From NCBI GenBank assembly GCA_037042915.1, contig CM073196.1:2356001-2420000 (forward strand): a stretch of DNA of 64,000 bases, written 5' to 3'. The translations under genes were made by a program, and so were the position numbers. The stretch is from Auricularia sp. M13. Its lineage: Eukaryota > Basidiomycota > Agaricomycetes > Auriculariales > Auriculariaceae. The first letter of the stretch is position 1. Each line of letters starts with the position of its first letter. Under the pieces are notes generated by a model. The model worked only from the letters and a program-made list of their open reading frames with translations. It was not told where the DNA came from and made no database searches. Shown here one piece after another: positions 24,678 through 38,651 of the stretch.

Positions 24678-26332
24678 ATGTTCGATGAGCCGCTGCTAGC
24701 GCCCCCGCTCATCAAAAACTTGAAATTATACAAATACAGTGCCGTTGACAAGAGCCCAACCACGAAATATGGTCAGAGCATGCAATTTCAGGCACTGCTG
24801 CATCCTGACAGTCCTTACAGTCCTTCGCCATTGTAAGCCTCTCACCTGCCGCTGTTGCGGATAACGAACCCTGCCAGGGTGGGACCTTGCTACAAAATGC
24901 TTTCCCATGTCCATTGCGCCCAATCTCATCACCCTGCTCGGCCTTGGATTCATTCTCGTAAACGTCGTCGTCCAGTACATCTATGACCCCGAGCTACTTG
25001 GCATTGCTCCGTCATGGGTTTATCTGTCGCATGGACTGGGATTGTTCCTTTACCAAACTTTCGACAGTGCGTATTTGTGCTCGCAGTATGCGCTCGGTGT
25101 TAAACGCACGGTAGACGTGGATGGCCGTCAGGCTCGCAGGACAGGCTCTTCGTCCGCTCTCGGCCATGCATTCGACCATACAATTGACAGTCTTAATTGC
25201 GGACTGGGTGGCCTTCTGCAGGCTGCGTCCATGGGCCTCGGGAGCACCAAGCGTGGTGCTATTATAGCGCTCATCGGATGTTGGCCTATGTGGTTCGTGA
25301 GTTGTTTTCCTCCCTGTTTGGCGCCAGCTGAAGCTCTCCCCTTCGACAGAGCACCTGGGAGGGTTCGCAACTCACTACCATGCATCAGCTCACCATAACC
25401 TATGACCTCCAGAATACCACACGCATACGCTCTACCTAGGCTACATCAACGGTCCCACTGAAGGAATACTCATCGCGATCGGCGTGCACCTCGTTAGTGG
25501 CTTCTATGGTCCGTACTACATGCTTTTGACTGGTCTGCGCTCTCATGCCTGGGTTAGGTCCACAAGTGTGGCATACGCTGCTCGATGTCGACCGAGACGG
25601 TATTCTCGGACAAATATTCAATTCTACGCAAGTGGAAATCGTCGACATATTCATAGGATTGTGAGACGTTTCCCACGCTGGACACTGATCACAACTTAAC
25701 CCATTGCAGTGTCATATTCTCGGCCATGATTATTCACACGCCGGCCTGGTACACGACGCTTTGCTCATAAATTCGGATCTCTGCTAATTCTTAGCGCAGC
25801 TTCTGGCACGTCAAGCGCAGGTTCGGCTCAGACTGGGAAGGTTTCTTCGACGCATGCAAGCAAAACATCTACTATTTGCTCTACAACACGTTCCTCGCCT
25901 CCTGGCTCTTCGCGTCAGACTCCATCATTCTCAAGGAAGGATACCTCTTCGAGTTCAGTCTCTTGATCACCTTCACGTTCGGAACATTAGGCCCTCGTGT
26001 CATCCTGGCGTACCTGACGAAAGGGCCTTTCCCGGACTACAACGTAGGCACATTCCTACCGCCAATCGCAGGGCAAGCATTGCTACTATCAATTCGGCGC
26101 CTCCATATCGACAGGTCTGACCTCCTTCCCCCAATTGTCTCGTGGTTGACGACTGATAATCTGCGGCAGCGACAAGGCAGCATGGGCTGAACTCATCTGC
26201 TTGCATCTTGGAGTGGTGTTTTCATGCATTCACTTCGTGGCTTGGTGGATCAACGTCTGCAAGCATTTTTGCGCAGAGCTGGACATTTGGTGCTTGCACA
26301 TCAAGCCCAAGGCGCAGAAAAAGGTCGACTGA
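24678..26332 (+). CDS. sn-1,2-diacylglycerol choline/ethanolaminephosphotransferase
   Basis: The last step of the Kennedy pathway: transfers phosphocholine or phosphoethanolamine from its CDP derivative to diacylglycerol in ER/Golgi membranes. The N-terminus has LKLYKYSAVDKSP. The CDP-alcohol phosphatidyltransferase signature D-x2-DG-x2-AR-x-G-x3-D-x3-D is seen as FDNVDGRQARRTG then GHAFDHTID, assembled across an intron ending at about 25111. Membrane segments follow (LITLLGLGFILVNVVVQYI; GILIAIGVHLVSGFYGP). STWEEYHTHTLYLGYINGPT is created by splicing out an intron at about 25354-25412. The C-terminus reads LGVVFSCIHFVAWW, then INVCKHFCAELDIWCL, and a short lysine tail. Yeast has two paralogues, CPT1 and EPT1; substrate preference cannot be told here. 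Confidence 0.9.
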
Positions 26333-26553
26333 AGTCGACATTTTTTCTGCCACGTCACGAAACTTGCTCGTCTTCGCCACGGTCGATTGCGACCAAGTAC
26401 AGCTGATGACATTTACGAAGTGCACAGTTTCGTGGGCCGGACATGGTTAGCAATGAATCTAGCATTTCTCTTGCGGCATATGACAGAAAAATAAAGAATG
26501 CGGAAAGGGAGTAAGATTTGAGCTACCTGGGCAGCAGATGTTTATTTACTCGT

Positions 26554-28272
<1,719 letters not shown>

Positions 28273-28954
28273 TTCGTCGCGAAACCGAACGGAGGGTGAA
28301 AACTTGAGAGAAAAGTTGATGCACCGACTTTCAAGTCCCGACACTCTGCTTCCGTCCCATGCCTCTCCGAGTCCGAGTCCGCCCGCGCTGTCATCTTCAC
28401 GCTGAATAGCCTGTGATTCGCCTCACGAGGCATGCCTGACATTGTGAATTTGGCCTTACACTTGTTTTATTTAGCTGAAGACGGGTTCAATCGCAATATG
28501 CCTGTACTGTATAGTAGTGGGATTGCATCCCACAACTCTCAGACTGCTGCCAAAGGCCGTCTCACCATCGTCCTGTGCAATTGCAGCTCCTGCTGAAGGA
28601 GGCGAATGAATTTCGACATCAGACCCAGTTGAGAAATTGAATCTTTGATCCGTATTGATATCCCCACAAAGCTTGCACACGGCGTCCAAAGGCAAAATTT
28701 TCTGAAGGGAACATGGAGGCGATCGTCGGGCGCAAGCAACTGTCAAAGAAAACGACAGGGCAACTGATGAGGAAGAGTGCTGAGTTCGATTCCGAAGCAA
28801 GCGAGAAAATGGAGTGCTGTTTGGGAAACGTTTTGGAACGCCGCTGGGTACTTTTTCCTCCCACCCCACCCATCCACCAGCCGTCTGTGCGTGTCCGCCG
28901 TACCGTTCTGGGACCCAAGCGCTGAACGAATTTGCAGCCCTCGTTAAAACCAAA
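28273..28954. promoter_or_regulatory. Divergent intergenic region, ATP2 / zinc-knuckle gene
   Basis: About 680 bp between two divergent starts. The sequence near ATP2 is GC-rich, whereas about 28440-28700 is AT-richer. No conserved reading frame is evident. Promoter function for both genes is inferred from position. Confidence 0.4.
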
Positions 28955-30059
28955 ATGTCAGGACGCGGATGCTTCAACTGCGGTGGATGTGCGTCGCCGT
29001 CTAGCCCAGCAGCCCGTATTCTGGCTTGCCCGCGGGCGCTCTGCGGCTGTCTGGGCCCAGCTCTCGCTGCTGCGTGTTGAAATTCTTCCAGTCGGCCACC
29101 AGGCGTCCCAGTGCCCCAAGGCTGGCACGCCGACTTGGTACGAAAATGTTTGCTTTATGCCTATGATCCGCCATGCTCATCTACGCCAACAGCTACAACT
29201 GTGCGTCCCGCTCTCGTTCCTCGTCATCGTTCGCGCAGTAGCTCACGTCTTGCCCTTCAAAGGCGGTGGCGAGGGTCATCTTTCGCGCGATTGCACCACG
29301 GAGCAGAAGGCTAAGGCCTGCTACAAGTGTTAGTTAGCTCCTGCCTACAGCGTTCGCTCTTCCGCTCATTGGCCTGCATTCGATCTCTAGGCGGCCAAGA
29401 GGGCCACATTGTGAGCTAGACCCGCCCCTGCAGTCCCAGTGGCGGATCTCTAACGCTGGTCTTTCCTCTTTCAGTCGCGTGACTGCCCCGACAATGCAGG
29501 CGCCCGCAACGGCGGCAGCAGCGGCGCGTTCGGTGGCAGCTCTGGCGCTGAGTGCTACCGCTGCGGCAAGCCCGGCCACATCGCCCGCGCGTGCCCCGAG
29601 GCGCAAAGCTCTGGCGCCGGTGGCTACAACAACTTCTCGTCGGGCAACAGCCGCACTTGGTGGGTTTCCCTCCGCGCGTCTTCTACAGTTCAGATTCCCT
29701 GATTCAGTTTGCAGCTACACGTGCGGTGGCGTAGGCCACCTTTCGCGTGATTGCACCCAAGGCGCGAAGTGCTACAACTGCAACGGCTCGGTGCGTAACT
29801 CACTTGTTTCCCGAAGACTTCTATTCTCATAGTCTGTTTATATATAGGGTCACATCTCGAAGGTTTGCCCTCTGCACGTTGCCATGCTTAACTTCTAAAC
29901 CTTCTTACAGGACTGCCCGCAGCCTCAAAAGCGCGCCTGCTACAACTGTACGTTCATTCACCATTCAGTTCGTCGCGCATTGACGCGATTGCTCCAGGCG
30001 GGCAAGAGGGTCACATCTCGCGCGACTGCCCGGGACCCGCTACCGAGGCCGAGGCATGA
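28955..30059 (+). CDS. GIS2: CCHC zinc-knuckle nucleic-acid-binding protein (Gis2/CNBP family)
   Basis: A small protein made of seven CCHC zinc knuckles (C-x2-C-x4-H-x4-C) with Gly/Ser-rich linkers. Family members bind single-stranded RNA/DNA and ribosomes and affect translation. The knuckles read CFNCGGFGHQASQC, CYNCGGEGHLSRDC, CYKCGQEGHISRDC, CYRCGKPGHIARAC, CYTCGGVGHLSRDC, CYNCNGSGHISKDC and CYNCGQEGHISRDC. Introns fall inside almost every knuckle, usually right after a CYNC/CYKC. The second knuckle needs an 8-nt internal exon at 29193-29200 to supply CYNC. The C-terminus is short and acidic (PGPATEAEA). Start ATG 28955 follows from MSGRGCFNCGG. Confidence 0.9.
29193..29200 (+). other. 8-nt microexon in the zinc-knuckle gene
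   Basis: The exon CTACAACT lies between an AG acceptor (29191-29192) and a GTGCGT donor (29201). Upstream exon end ACT-TG, the 8 nt, and downstream GCGGTGGCGAG join to give T-C-Y-N-C-G-G-E-G-H. Without it the knuckle loses its first two cysteines and the frame shifts. Confidence 0.75.
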
Positions 30060-30411
30060 ACGTCTCGTTAAAAATGCCTGTGCATGGCTCCCTGTCTTTG
30101 TTCTATCTGTCTGTCGATCTTGCTCAGTTTGTGATCTCGTCTCTCCCTCGATCTCGTGTTTCCCAGCGTTTCGTGCTCGCGCTGTAATATGATCGCAACG
30201 TGCGGCGAATAACATACCATGACATGGGATCGTTGGCTGCAACGCCGTCTGCGAGTGAGAAGTGCTTATCTGCGCTCAGGCGAGGGTGGCCAGACGTCCA
30301 ATCAAGGCGGGCCAGAACCGGCCGTCTCGAACAATATTTGAATCCGGACCGTTGAATTTACATTCGTACCGTCACTGAACCCGCCGTCATCGACACCTCG
30401 CCGAGCTCAGT
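30060..30411. other. Intergenic, zinc-knuckle gene 3' end to COX5 promoter
   Basis: About 350 bp. The first half is pyrimidine-rich 3'UTR-like sequence. The second half carries the COX5 promoter by position; no clear TATA box. No gene seen. Confidence 0.35.
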
Positions 30412-31096
30412 ATGCAGGCCATGCGGTTGATGCGCCCTCGAGGTCTGCAGCCCTTGCTGCGCCTCTCGACCACTGCCCAGGCGCCTTCTGGGACGACGAC
30501 GCGGTCGCGGGCAGCGTCGGTGATCCCGCTGTCGAATGTCGAGGCGCAGTGGGGCTCTCTGAGCAGCGACGAGCAGCTGGAGGTCAGCCGGGCGCTGGAG
30601 GAGATCCAGAAGAAAGACTGGAAGACGCTCTCGCTCGACGAGAAAAAAGCGGGTGGGTCGTGGGGCCAAAGTCCAGACCGCTCCCGTCCAGTGCTCAGTG
30701 CTCACCGCGTCTTCCAGCGTACTATGTTGCCTTTGGCCCCCATGGCCCGCGCACGCCCGCCAACCCGCCCGGCACGGTCGCCAAGGTCTTCTTTGGCACG
30801 CTCGGCATGCTCGCTGCCTCGGTCGTCGTCTTCCTCTTTACACGCTCGCTGGGTCAGTCGTTCGATCCCGCTCACGCGTATTTTGCTCACTCTTGCCTGT
30901 GCTGCAGCTCCCGCGCCGCCACGTACGATGACCAAGGAGTGGCAGGAAGAGACGAACCGCATCGCTCTCGAGAGGAAGCAGGACCCCATCACTGGTATGT
31001 CGACTCGTCCCGTTCAACACCCGATTGCTCACCCAGCCGTGTGCAGGTATTGCTTCGGAAGGCTACAAGGGCAAGGGCCACGTACAGTCCAAATGA
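30412..31096 (+). CDS. COX5: Cytochrome c oxidase subunit 5 (COX IV family)
   Basis: A nuclear-encoded inner-membrane subunit of respiratory complex IV. The N-terminus MQAMRLMRPRGLQPLLRL is an Arg-rich mitochondrial presequence. The mature part has NVEAQWGSLSSDEQLEVSRA, LEEIQKKDWKTLSLDEKKA (matrix-side helices), AYYVAFGPHGPRTP, then one transmembrane helix KVFFGTLGMLAASVVVFLF. An intermembrane-space tail reads TMTKEWQEETNRIALERK and ends with GYKGKGHVQSK. Three short introns split it. Yeast has aerobic and hypoxic isoforms (COX5a/5b); only one gene is seen in this window. It converges on ATP15 and is 3.9 kb from ATP2's 5' end boundaries' neighbourhood. Confidence 0.92.
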
Positions 31097-31369
31097 GAGC
31101 CTGCCGGTCTGCTGCTTCACCAAACCAATCAATACCTTTGCCCCAATCCTACTCTCGAATCCGAAGGACGTGTCTGTAATGCAGCAGCGTCGTCTGCTAC
31201 CTGTTCGCACGCTATACGCTCCCTCGTCTGGTGTAGAGAAAGTTTCGCAAATGCACTTCTACTTTATTACCGCGAACGTGTTTTCTCCCGTGTGATAGAC
31301 ACGTCCTCTGAACAGCGGGCTCCCGTCTATTTCATGTAGCAGATGAATAACAACAACAAGGGGCTCTGC

Positions 31370-31707
31370 TCAGACTGCTGCGCTCTTCTTGGGTGCGGCG
31401 TCCTTGGGCGGGTTGAGCCAGACCTGGTGCGAATGAGTGAGCTACTGCCGTAGAGTGAACGGACAGGGCAAGAAGGGCACACACCTGCTCGCCACCCTTG
31501 CCGTTCTCCCACTTCTGGAACCGCACGTTGGTGATGCCGCGTTTTTCGGCCTTGACGCGCTCGCCCTCCTTCAGCGACTGGCGCAACGCGCGCGCAGCGA
31601 TCTGGGAGAACTTGTTGTAGCTATGGCCGCCCGCCTGTCAGCTCATACAAGCGGGGAAGACAGCACGATGCGTACGAAAAGTTGGTGCGCCAAAGGACGC
31701 TGCTCAT
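31370..31707 (-). CDS. ATP15: Mitochondrial ATP synthase subunit epsilon
   Basis: A very small F1 central-stalk subunit (homologue of animal epsilon, not bacterial epsilon). Spliced reading: MSSVLWRTNFSYNKFSQIAA, RALRQSLKEGERVKAEKRG, ITNVRFQKWENGKGGEQ and VWLNPPKDAAPKKSAAV. The W-R-x-x-x-x-S-Y-N-K-x-x-x-I-A-A-R start and the F-x-K-W-x-N-G-K block are family hallmarks. The first intron (about 31621-31671) uses a GTACGC donor and a CATAG acceptor and joins TC to CTACAAC. A second intron follows the GGEQ codons. The Lys/Ala-rich C-terminal extension is commonly seen in fungi. The gene is convergent with COX5 (273 bp between stops). Confidence 0.9.
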
Positions 31708-32456
31708 CGTGACGACTGGAGGATGGGTTTCGGACTCGGAATTCAATGCAGTTCCTGTCACCCGGCCGCGGTCACCCGGCCTGTGTTCGCCACCCATCGA
31801 GTCGCACACCACTTCCACGTCGACCTGAAACCAGACATCGCCAGCCACCTCATAGTCTCAGCTGGGCTTATATCGATGTGCACTTGGTTACAGGGCTCTG
31901 CCAGTGGAGCTGAGCACGGCAAGAGTTGAATGCGACATGTCGGTCTACTATCTGGGCTAGCATGAGCACGCTACCCTATCACTTCGAAGCCTGGATTGGT
32001 TTTGGACTTGACTGCCGTCTGCGATAAACTGCCGTTCGATCTTGCCCGACCGTGTTCAACCTCACTGGCATCGCAAACGCGCGGAGCCTCGCACATCGGG
32101 CTCCAGAGTTGGGAACCGTGTCACGCCATATGCTGCTGTAGTCAGATTGAAGTTGTCCGGCTTTCAGTCTAAGGTGCTCTACTGTGGGATGACTTTGACA
32201 CGCGCTCCTCTGCCAATCGCTTGCCGCAGCGACATCGTCAAGAATTCATTTTTCTGTGCCTGTCACATTAACAGTATTCGCATACTGTACGGTGGTACAC
32301 TGGGTGATGGAGTCGAATACCTCGCCTCCATCCAAGCTGTCATGTTCGATATTCTTGTCTCCGGGGTATTACACAAAGAGTCCGTGTATCGATACACCAG
32401 CAATATATGCTACAAAGTGTTTAACAATATCAATGCTGACAGCGAGAACGCAATTC
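31708..32456. other. Intergenic, ATP15 promoter and IQ-protein 3' region
   Basis: About 750 bp. Both flanking genes are on the minus strand, so this holds the ATP15 promoter and the 3'UTR of the IQ-motif gene. The stretch 32160-32460 is AT-richer. Open frames here are short and show no domain I recognise. Confidence 0.4.
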
Positions 32457-34540
32457 TCATGCATTAGCGTTTGTCCGACCATGCCCGTCCTCGTCCTGCC
32501 CATCGGCAGCACGACCGTCCATCTTGGCCGCGACACCACCTTGCTCCGCTATCTCGCCATCTTCGTCGCTCTGCTTTCTGGAAGCAGCCAAGTCCGCGTC
32601 CGGGGATATGGCGCTTTCCTTGCCTTCGCTATCTTGCGAAGCTTTCGGTTGCGGCGTCTGCTCTTGTGACACCGATGATCGGCGCAAGCCTCTAGCCATC
32701 GCACGGGCGACGAGCTGGATAAAGCATTAACTTGGGTCCGCGGGCAGCGGAAGACGTCACATACGGCGGTGCCACGCTCGACGCGCTGTTCGTCTGTCAT
32801 ATCCTCCTTGCGCAAACCGTCGTGCGGCAATGGTGTCTTGTCCCACATGCGCTTTGCGACCTGGCCCTTCCGCGCCGCCTCCTCCCTATCGCGCTCTTTG
32901 GCCTTCTTCTCGTCCTCCGGATTAGGATGCGAAGGAAAGATTAATGCCTTGACGTGCGAAGAGGCATTCCGCCGCGCTTTGGTGAATTTGCCGTAGTTCT
33001 CGACGGCCCCGATGGTTATGAGGCCCTTCGATATTGATACACTGTAGATAAATGCCGTCAGTTGCTGAAGCGCTGAAGGGCAAGACAGCAGATGATGCAG
33101 TCGCACTGTGACATGTCGCATCCAGCTTCGTAGAGGAGGTCGACGAAGTGTTTGAAATGCGGCGTGCCAGCTGATAGAGCATGATGAACAGGCAGGTGGA
33201 CGATAGACGACGCACGGCGCACCTTTATAGTGACCACTCAACGGCACCAAGCTGGTCAGCAGCCCGTCTTTGACCTTGATCAGGCCAGCGGCCATGACTC
33301 GAGCGCCGAATAGAAAGCTAGAGTGCTGGAACCTGCCGGCCTGCTTGATTCCAACGTAGAGGTTCGCATTGGCGTCGACGACGAACATCCATGTCTTGGG
33401 GCCCTTGGGCCTGCGCATGCCCGCAGCTATCTCTCGCGCCTTCTTCCGCTGCTTGCGTTTGCGAAGCGGCGCGGGTCTGCGCGGCTTGGCCGGGCGCAAG
33501 GCTGCTTTCATACGTGCCCAGACATTGCCTGGTGTGAGTGCCTGTGGGCCAGCGCCAAGGTCGAAGATGCCTGAGCCGTCGTCGTCTGATACAGGGTACT
33601 CATCGTCCGACGGTTGGTGTATGGAGCCGGCCGAGGAAGACGAGGCCGACAGAGACGAAGACGAAGGCGAAGTACCTGGGGACGTAGTCTGCGCGTTATC
33701 TGATTCAATATCGACGATGCCTTGCCCATCTCCTGCGTCCTTGTGTTTACCGCGCTGCGTGTCTACGCGTTTTCCGTTACGGGCCCAAACAAGCCTGCCG
33801 TCATCTGCTACCTTGACGAGGTAGTTGAGTCGCTGGTCTGTTGATAGGTAGCTGCAGGGCGTTGTAAGCGTACCGCCGCGGCATGGTATGACCAGCTGCT
33901 GGACGTACATGACGCATTCCGAGTCAAGTTTCTCTCTTGGGCACACCTCTTTGAGATCGACGTTTTTCCCGTCTCCCTCGTCCAACCAGTAGAAGAAGTT
34001 CTGGTCCCCGTCATACTGCGTATTCCAGTACTCATGGTACTTGTTAAGGTTGGACGCCTTGCGGTGTTTGCGGTCAATCATCTCGAGCCAGTAACGCGCC
34101 TCCATGTTCTTGTGGACGGTTTCTCCGGGGCTGTTGTCCCAGCCTGGTGCCGGCTCGTCTGGTGGGTCGTCGATGAGCCGACGAGCGTAGAAGCCCGCGC
34201 GGTGCCAGCGAGCCGCTGGGGCATTCTGACCGGCGTCGGCGTCGTCGGCTGAGGCTCTGAGCTGTTGTGTGAGGAGAGCGTCCCGCCAGCGTGCTGACGA
34301 TGAAATATTCATTCCACGAGATTCGCGATCGCCTGGAGCATCCAAAGGCCTGAGCACGAGTGACCTGGAAGCGTAGAATAACCCACTCTTATACGATCTA
34401 ATCTGCAGTCAGAAGAGCGCAAGTTGAAGGAGCTGCAACTGTCGAGCGAACCTGTAGTGTTGCTGCAACTGGCTTGCAGCATGCTCGCGCCTATGCGCGT
34501 TATCATCGTTTTGATCGTGAGCTTCGTTCAGGTCTGGCAT
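32457..34540 (-). CDS. IQ calmodulin-binding motif protein (IQM-like)
   Basis: A cytosolic/nuclear protein family shared by fungi and plants (plant IQM proteins). Core motifs: SSARWRDALLTQQLRA, MEARYWLEMIDRKHRKAS, NLNKYHEYWNTQYDGDQNFF then YWLDEGDGK, CPREKLDSECVMYV (the conserved L-x-x-C-P-R block), LNYLVKVADDGRLVWARNGK, TWMFVVDANANLYVGIKQ, and AAGLIKVKDGLLTSLVPLSG followed by HYK. A Ser/Asp-rich disordered insert lies between. The start is placed at ATG 34538-34540, upstream of an IQ-like segment EHAASQLQQHYR; the splice from this exon to the SSARW exon is not fully resolved. Near the 3' end a 50-nt intron with a perfect GTATGT donor joins VERGTA to LVARAMARGL. The tail is acidic and Gln/Ser-rich. 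Function is unknown; calmodulin binding is inferred from the IQ motif. Confidence 0.78.
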
Positions 34541-34963
34541 GGATCGGAAGGAGCGACTACGAGGTCAAGCGGGAAGCGGACGTGCAACTCGCGCCGCGCG
34601 ATCGGACAGCGTCATCAGCTCCCGCGCGTCCTATTTCGAGAATCTGCGCCCGGATACTTTGCCGGATAATCCTGGTGATCTTGAGCGACATTACGTACGT
34701 ATCGACTAATCCAATGTCTCTTTCCAGAACAGCAAAGCGATACGTACAGGTATTATACGACATACAGTCAGTGGTCGACTAGGGGGGAGAGCGCGATGTA
34801 AGTAAGTAGGATGGACGACGACATATAGCCACAAGATAGACACGGAGCATGGATAGTCAAAGCATAGATAGCAAGCAAATGCGCGAGGGCGGGCGCGGTC
34901 GACGCGGCGGCCCGTCGAAAGCAATTGACAGCAAGAAATTCCTGCAATATCAGGTGAAGATGG
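34541..34963. other. Intergenic, IQ-protein promoter and methyltransferase 3' region
   Basis: About 420 bp, both flanking genes on the minus strand. No gene or RNA recognised. It should contain the IQ-gene promoter and the methyltransferase terminator region. Confidence 0.35.
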
Positions 34964-35150
34964 TTATTGACGAGCGTACTGGCGATCGTCCCGGCGATCG
35001 TCTCGGCGGTCATCACGACGTTCGTAGACGCGGTCGTCGCGGCGGTCATCCCGACGGTCGTCGCGCCACTGACGCTCGTCGCGCCACTGAGCTTCCTCGC
35101 GCTGCTGGCGGTCTGACTGCCTTTGACGCTCTTGTTGTCTGCGGAGCTCA
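34964..35150 (-). repeat. Tandem RDDR / RRDD codon repeats in the methyltransferase tail
   Basis: Imperfect 9-12 nt repeats (plus-strand gtcgtcgcgg / cgatcgtc-like units) encode alternating Arg-Asp blocks such as RDDRRDDRRDDR, preceded by a Gln/Glu/Arg-rich stretch. It is in frame with the enzyme through to the stop at 34964. Confidence 0.75.
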
Positions 35151-36834
35151 TCCTGTCGCTGATGATCCTCCTGCCAGTGCAGTGGCTCAGGCAGCCGACG
35201 AGGGTCTTCCACCCGGCGAGGCTCCTCCGTCCTGGCCAACGGACGGTTGTCGGTGGGACGGTTGTCAGCGGGCCACCGGGGCTCATCTCCCTCCCACTCG
35301 CGATCCTCCCACCGAGGAGGTTCTTCCTTCTTCTTGAATGCCCAGGCATAGTGCCAGACATTATATTGTTTCAAGATGGTGGGGTTATGCAGCTCGTGGT
35401 CGATAGCCCGGATCCAGCTGTCGACCTGCTCGGCTGCAAAGCCATTCATGAGCAAGAGCGGCCGCCACGCGCGCACAAAGTCCTTTGAATCGCGGCCGCC
35501 AGGCACGCTGATCAGCAGGCGTCGAGACCACGAGAGCTCCGCGTCTGCTCACATAACAGTTCTGCTTCATGAGCCGGCTCACGAGCGGTGCCTCGTCGCC
35601 GAGCGAGCCGTCGCCCGCCCAACCTATCGGCGCGTAGCGGCGTTTGTACTGGATATGCTCAAAGCCGCCGTCCTCGCTGAGAAACCGCTCGAGCTGCCAG
35701 CCGATGGAACTCGCCGAGCGGCGCGAGTTGAGCTGCAGAACCTCGAACAGCAGCCGGGCGAGCCAGGAGTGCGTGGGATCGTTGTCATTATCCAGGCGAA
35801 TGGGGGCGAGGACCTTCTCTGCACGCGCGTTCTAATGAGCATCGAGATCTGGCGCGTCTTCTTGCGTGCCGCACCTTCGTTGTACACACGGAGATCACCC
35901 TCGCCCATGACGCAGATGCCGCCTGTTTGATGCACGAGAGAGAGAGAGAACTTGTTTCAGTCATGGAGGGATGCGACTCAGGAGCGCGCCCTGGATGGCG
36001 CCTGCTAACCTGGCCGCAAGCATTTCCATATCTCGCGCAGGAGCACAGCATAGTCGCGGACCTGTGGCGGAGACGCGTGAGAAGCACGGCGCGTCTCGTG
36101 GGAGAGGATCTTACGGCGCCGGCCATGCCTTGAGAGCAGATGGATGAGTAAACGGGCACGCGAGATTGACAGATGGTGCAGACGCACATCTGCAGTGCAC
36201 GAAATCGAACTGGCCATAGTAGCGTGAGAGGCCGCGGGTTATGTCACCGATCTCGAAGCTGGCGGCTGCGGGTTAGCGGCTTGGTCTCAGGGAACGGGCG
36301 CAGGCACGCACACGCAATTTGCTGGGACGTGTCTAATAAAGATGGGAAATTGTTTATATGAGCATCCGGCTGTGCGCGAAGAGCGAGGCGCCGGCGGTGG
36401 CGGGACTACGCACGCTGGCTTGCTCAGGTTGATGTCTATGCCGACGACGTTTGCATGGGGGAACTCCATTGCCATCTGCATGGCCCTGCGAGCGAGATGA
36501 GGGGGTGCGACGGGAGTGGGCAATTGGTGCTCGAACCAGAGACCAGAGCCGGAACCAATGTCGAGCACCTGGGGACGCTGACCGTCTGGCTGCGCGGTGG
36601 AGCGAGAATGGCGTGTGCGACGTCGGAGCCGCAGGGGTAGAGCGCGCCGAGGATGCCGCGCAGCAGCTGGTGCTGGAGCGAGAGACGCTGTGGACGACGG
36701 GTGAGCGAGTACGGCGGCGGGAGCAGGCCAGTCAAAACCTCGAGCTCAGCCTGGTCGCCGGGCAGACGGTATATGCGGTTGGTGTCCTTGAAGGTGCGGC
36801 CTGCATAGTGCTCGTCCTCCGTCGGCGGGGACAT
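34964..36834 (-). CDS. SAM-dependent methyltransferase with Arg/Asp repeat tail (one-base frame break)
   Basis: A class I (Rossmann) methyltransferase common in basidiomycetes; substrate unknown. The N-terminus has NRIYRLPGDQAELEVLTG, then LQHQLLRGILGALYPCGSDV. Motif I is VLDIGSGSGLWF (SAM-binding glycines), motif II region is ANVVGIDINLSKP, then SFEIGDITRGLSRYYGQFDF, and DYAVLLREIWKCLRPGGICV (motif III/post-I). After SKDFVRAWRPLLLMNGF and YNVWHYAWAFKKK comes a long low-complexity tail of Arg, Asp, Glu and Gln ending in repeated RDDR units. The frame breaks at about 36588: one missing base before PDGQRPQVLD. A 32-nt intron there would also restore frame but is too short and would delete conserved AHAILAP. 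The gene is divergent from the Rab gene (166 bp). Confidence 0.75.
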
Positions 36835-37000
36835 TGCTGGCGGTGGCAGAGAGTCAGAGATGGCCGTTGACTGTGCGAAGAGATATCTGGTGCTATATTA
36901 CGTCCCCTGGCGCTTTACGTGTACGTACGGCACTTATGTACAACGTCCCTCCGGCAATCCCCGCACTCGACTCTGACTCGGACTCGGACAGCTCCCGCAC

Positions 37001-38272
<1,272 letters not shown>

Positions 38273-38651
38273 CCAGCTCTCCGTCATGCGGATTGCCGTG
38301 TACACTATACATCATTTGCATAGTTGTTGTTGATCCCTCGGACACATACTTACATATGACACAAGAGTGAAGTCAAGACACGCTATGTTGTCATTAATTT
38401 GGCTGTTGTTCGACTTGCATCCATCCGGGCAAAGCAAAAATAAACATTTTCGTCCCTCAAAAAGGGTTCCAGAGGTCCACAGCAATCCGATCTGGATTCT
38501 TGGAGGCAGCATATAGTCTTGCGCGTAAAGAGATCAAGGGGGTATGTAAGGCGCAGCGCACACAGGGATACGGAGACCAGCTCACGGCCGCGTGTTTGAC
38601 GCTCGCGACCACGATCTCATCTCGTAGCAGCATGGTGTTCGTTTGGGCACG
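38273..38651. other. Convergent intergenic region, Rab / phosphatase 3' ends
   Basis: About 380 bp of AT-richer sequence between two convergent stop codons; likely 3'UTRs. No gene seen. Confidence 0.4.
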
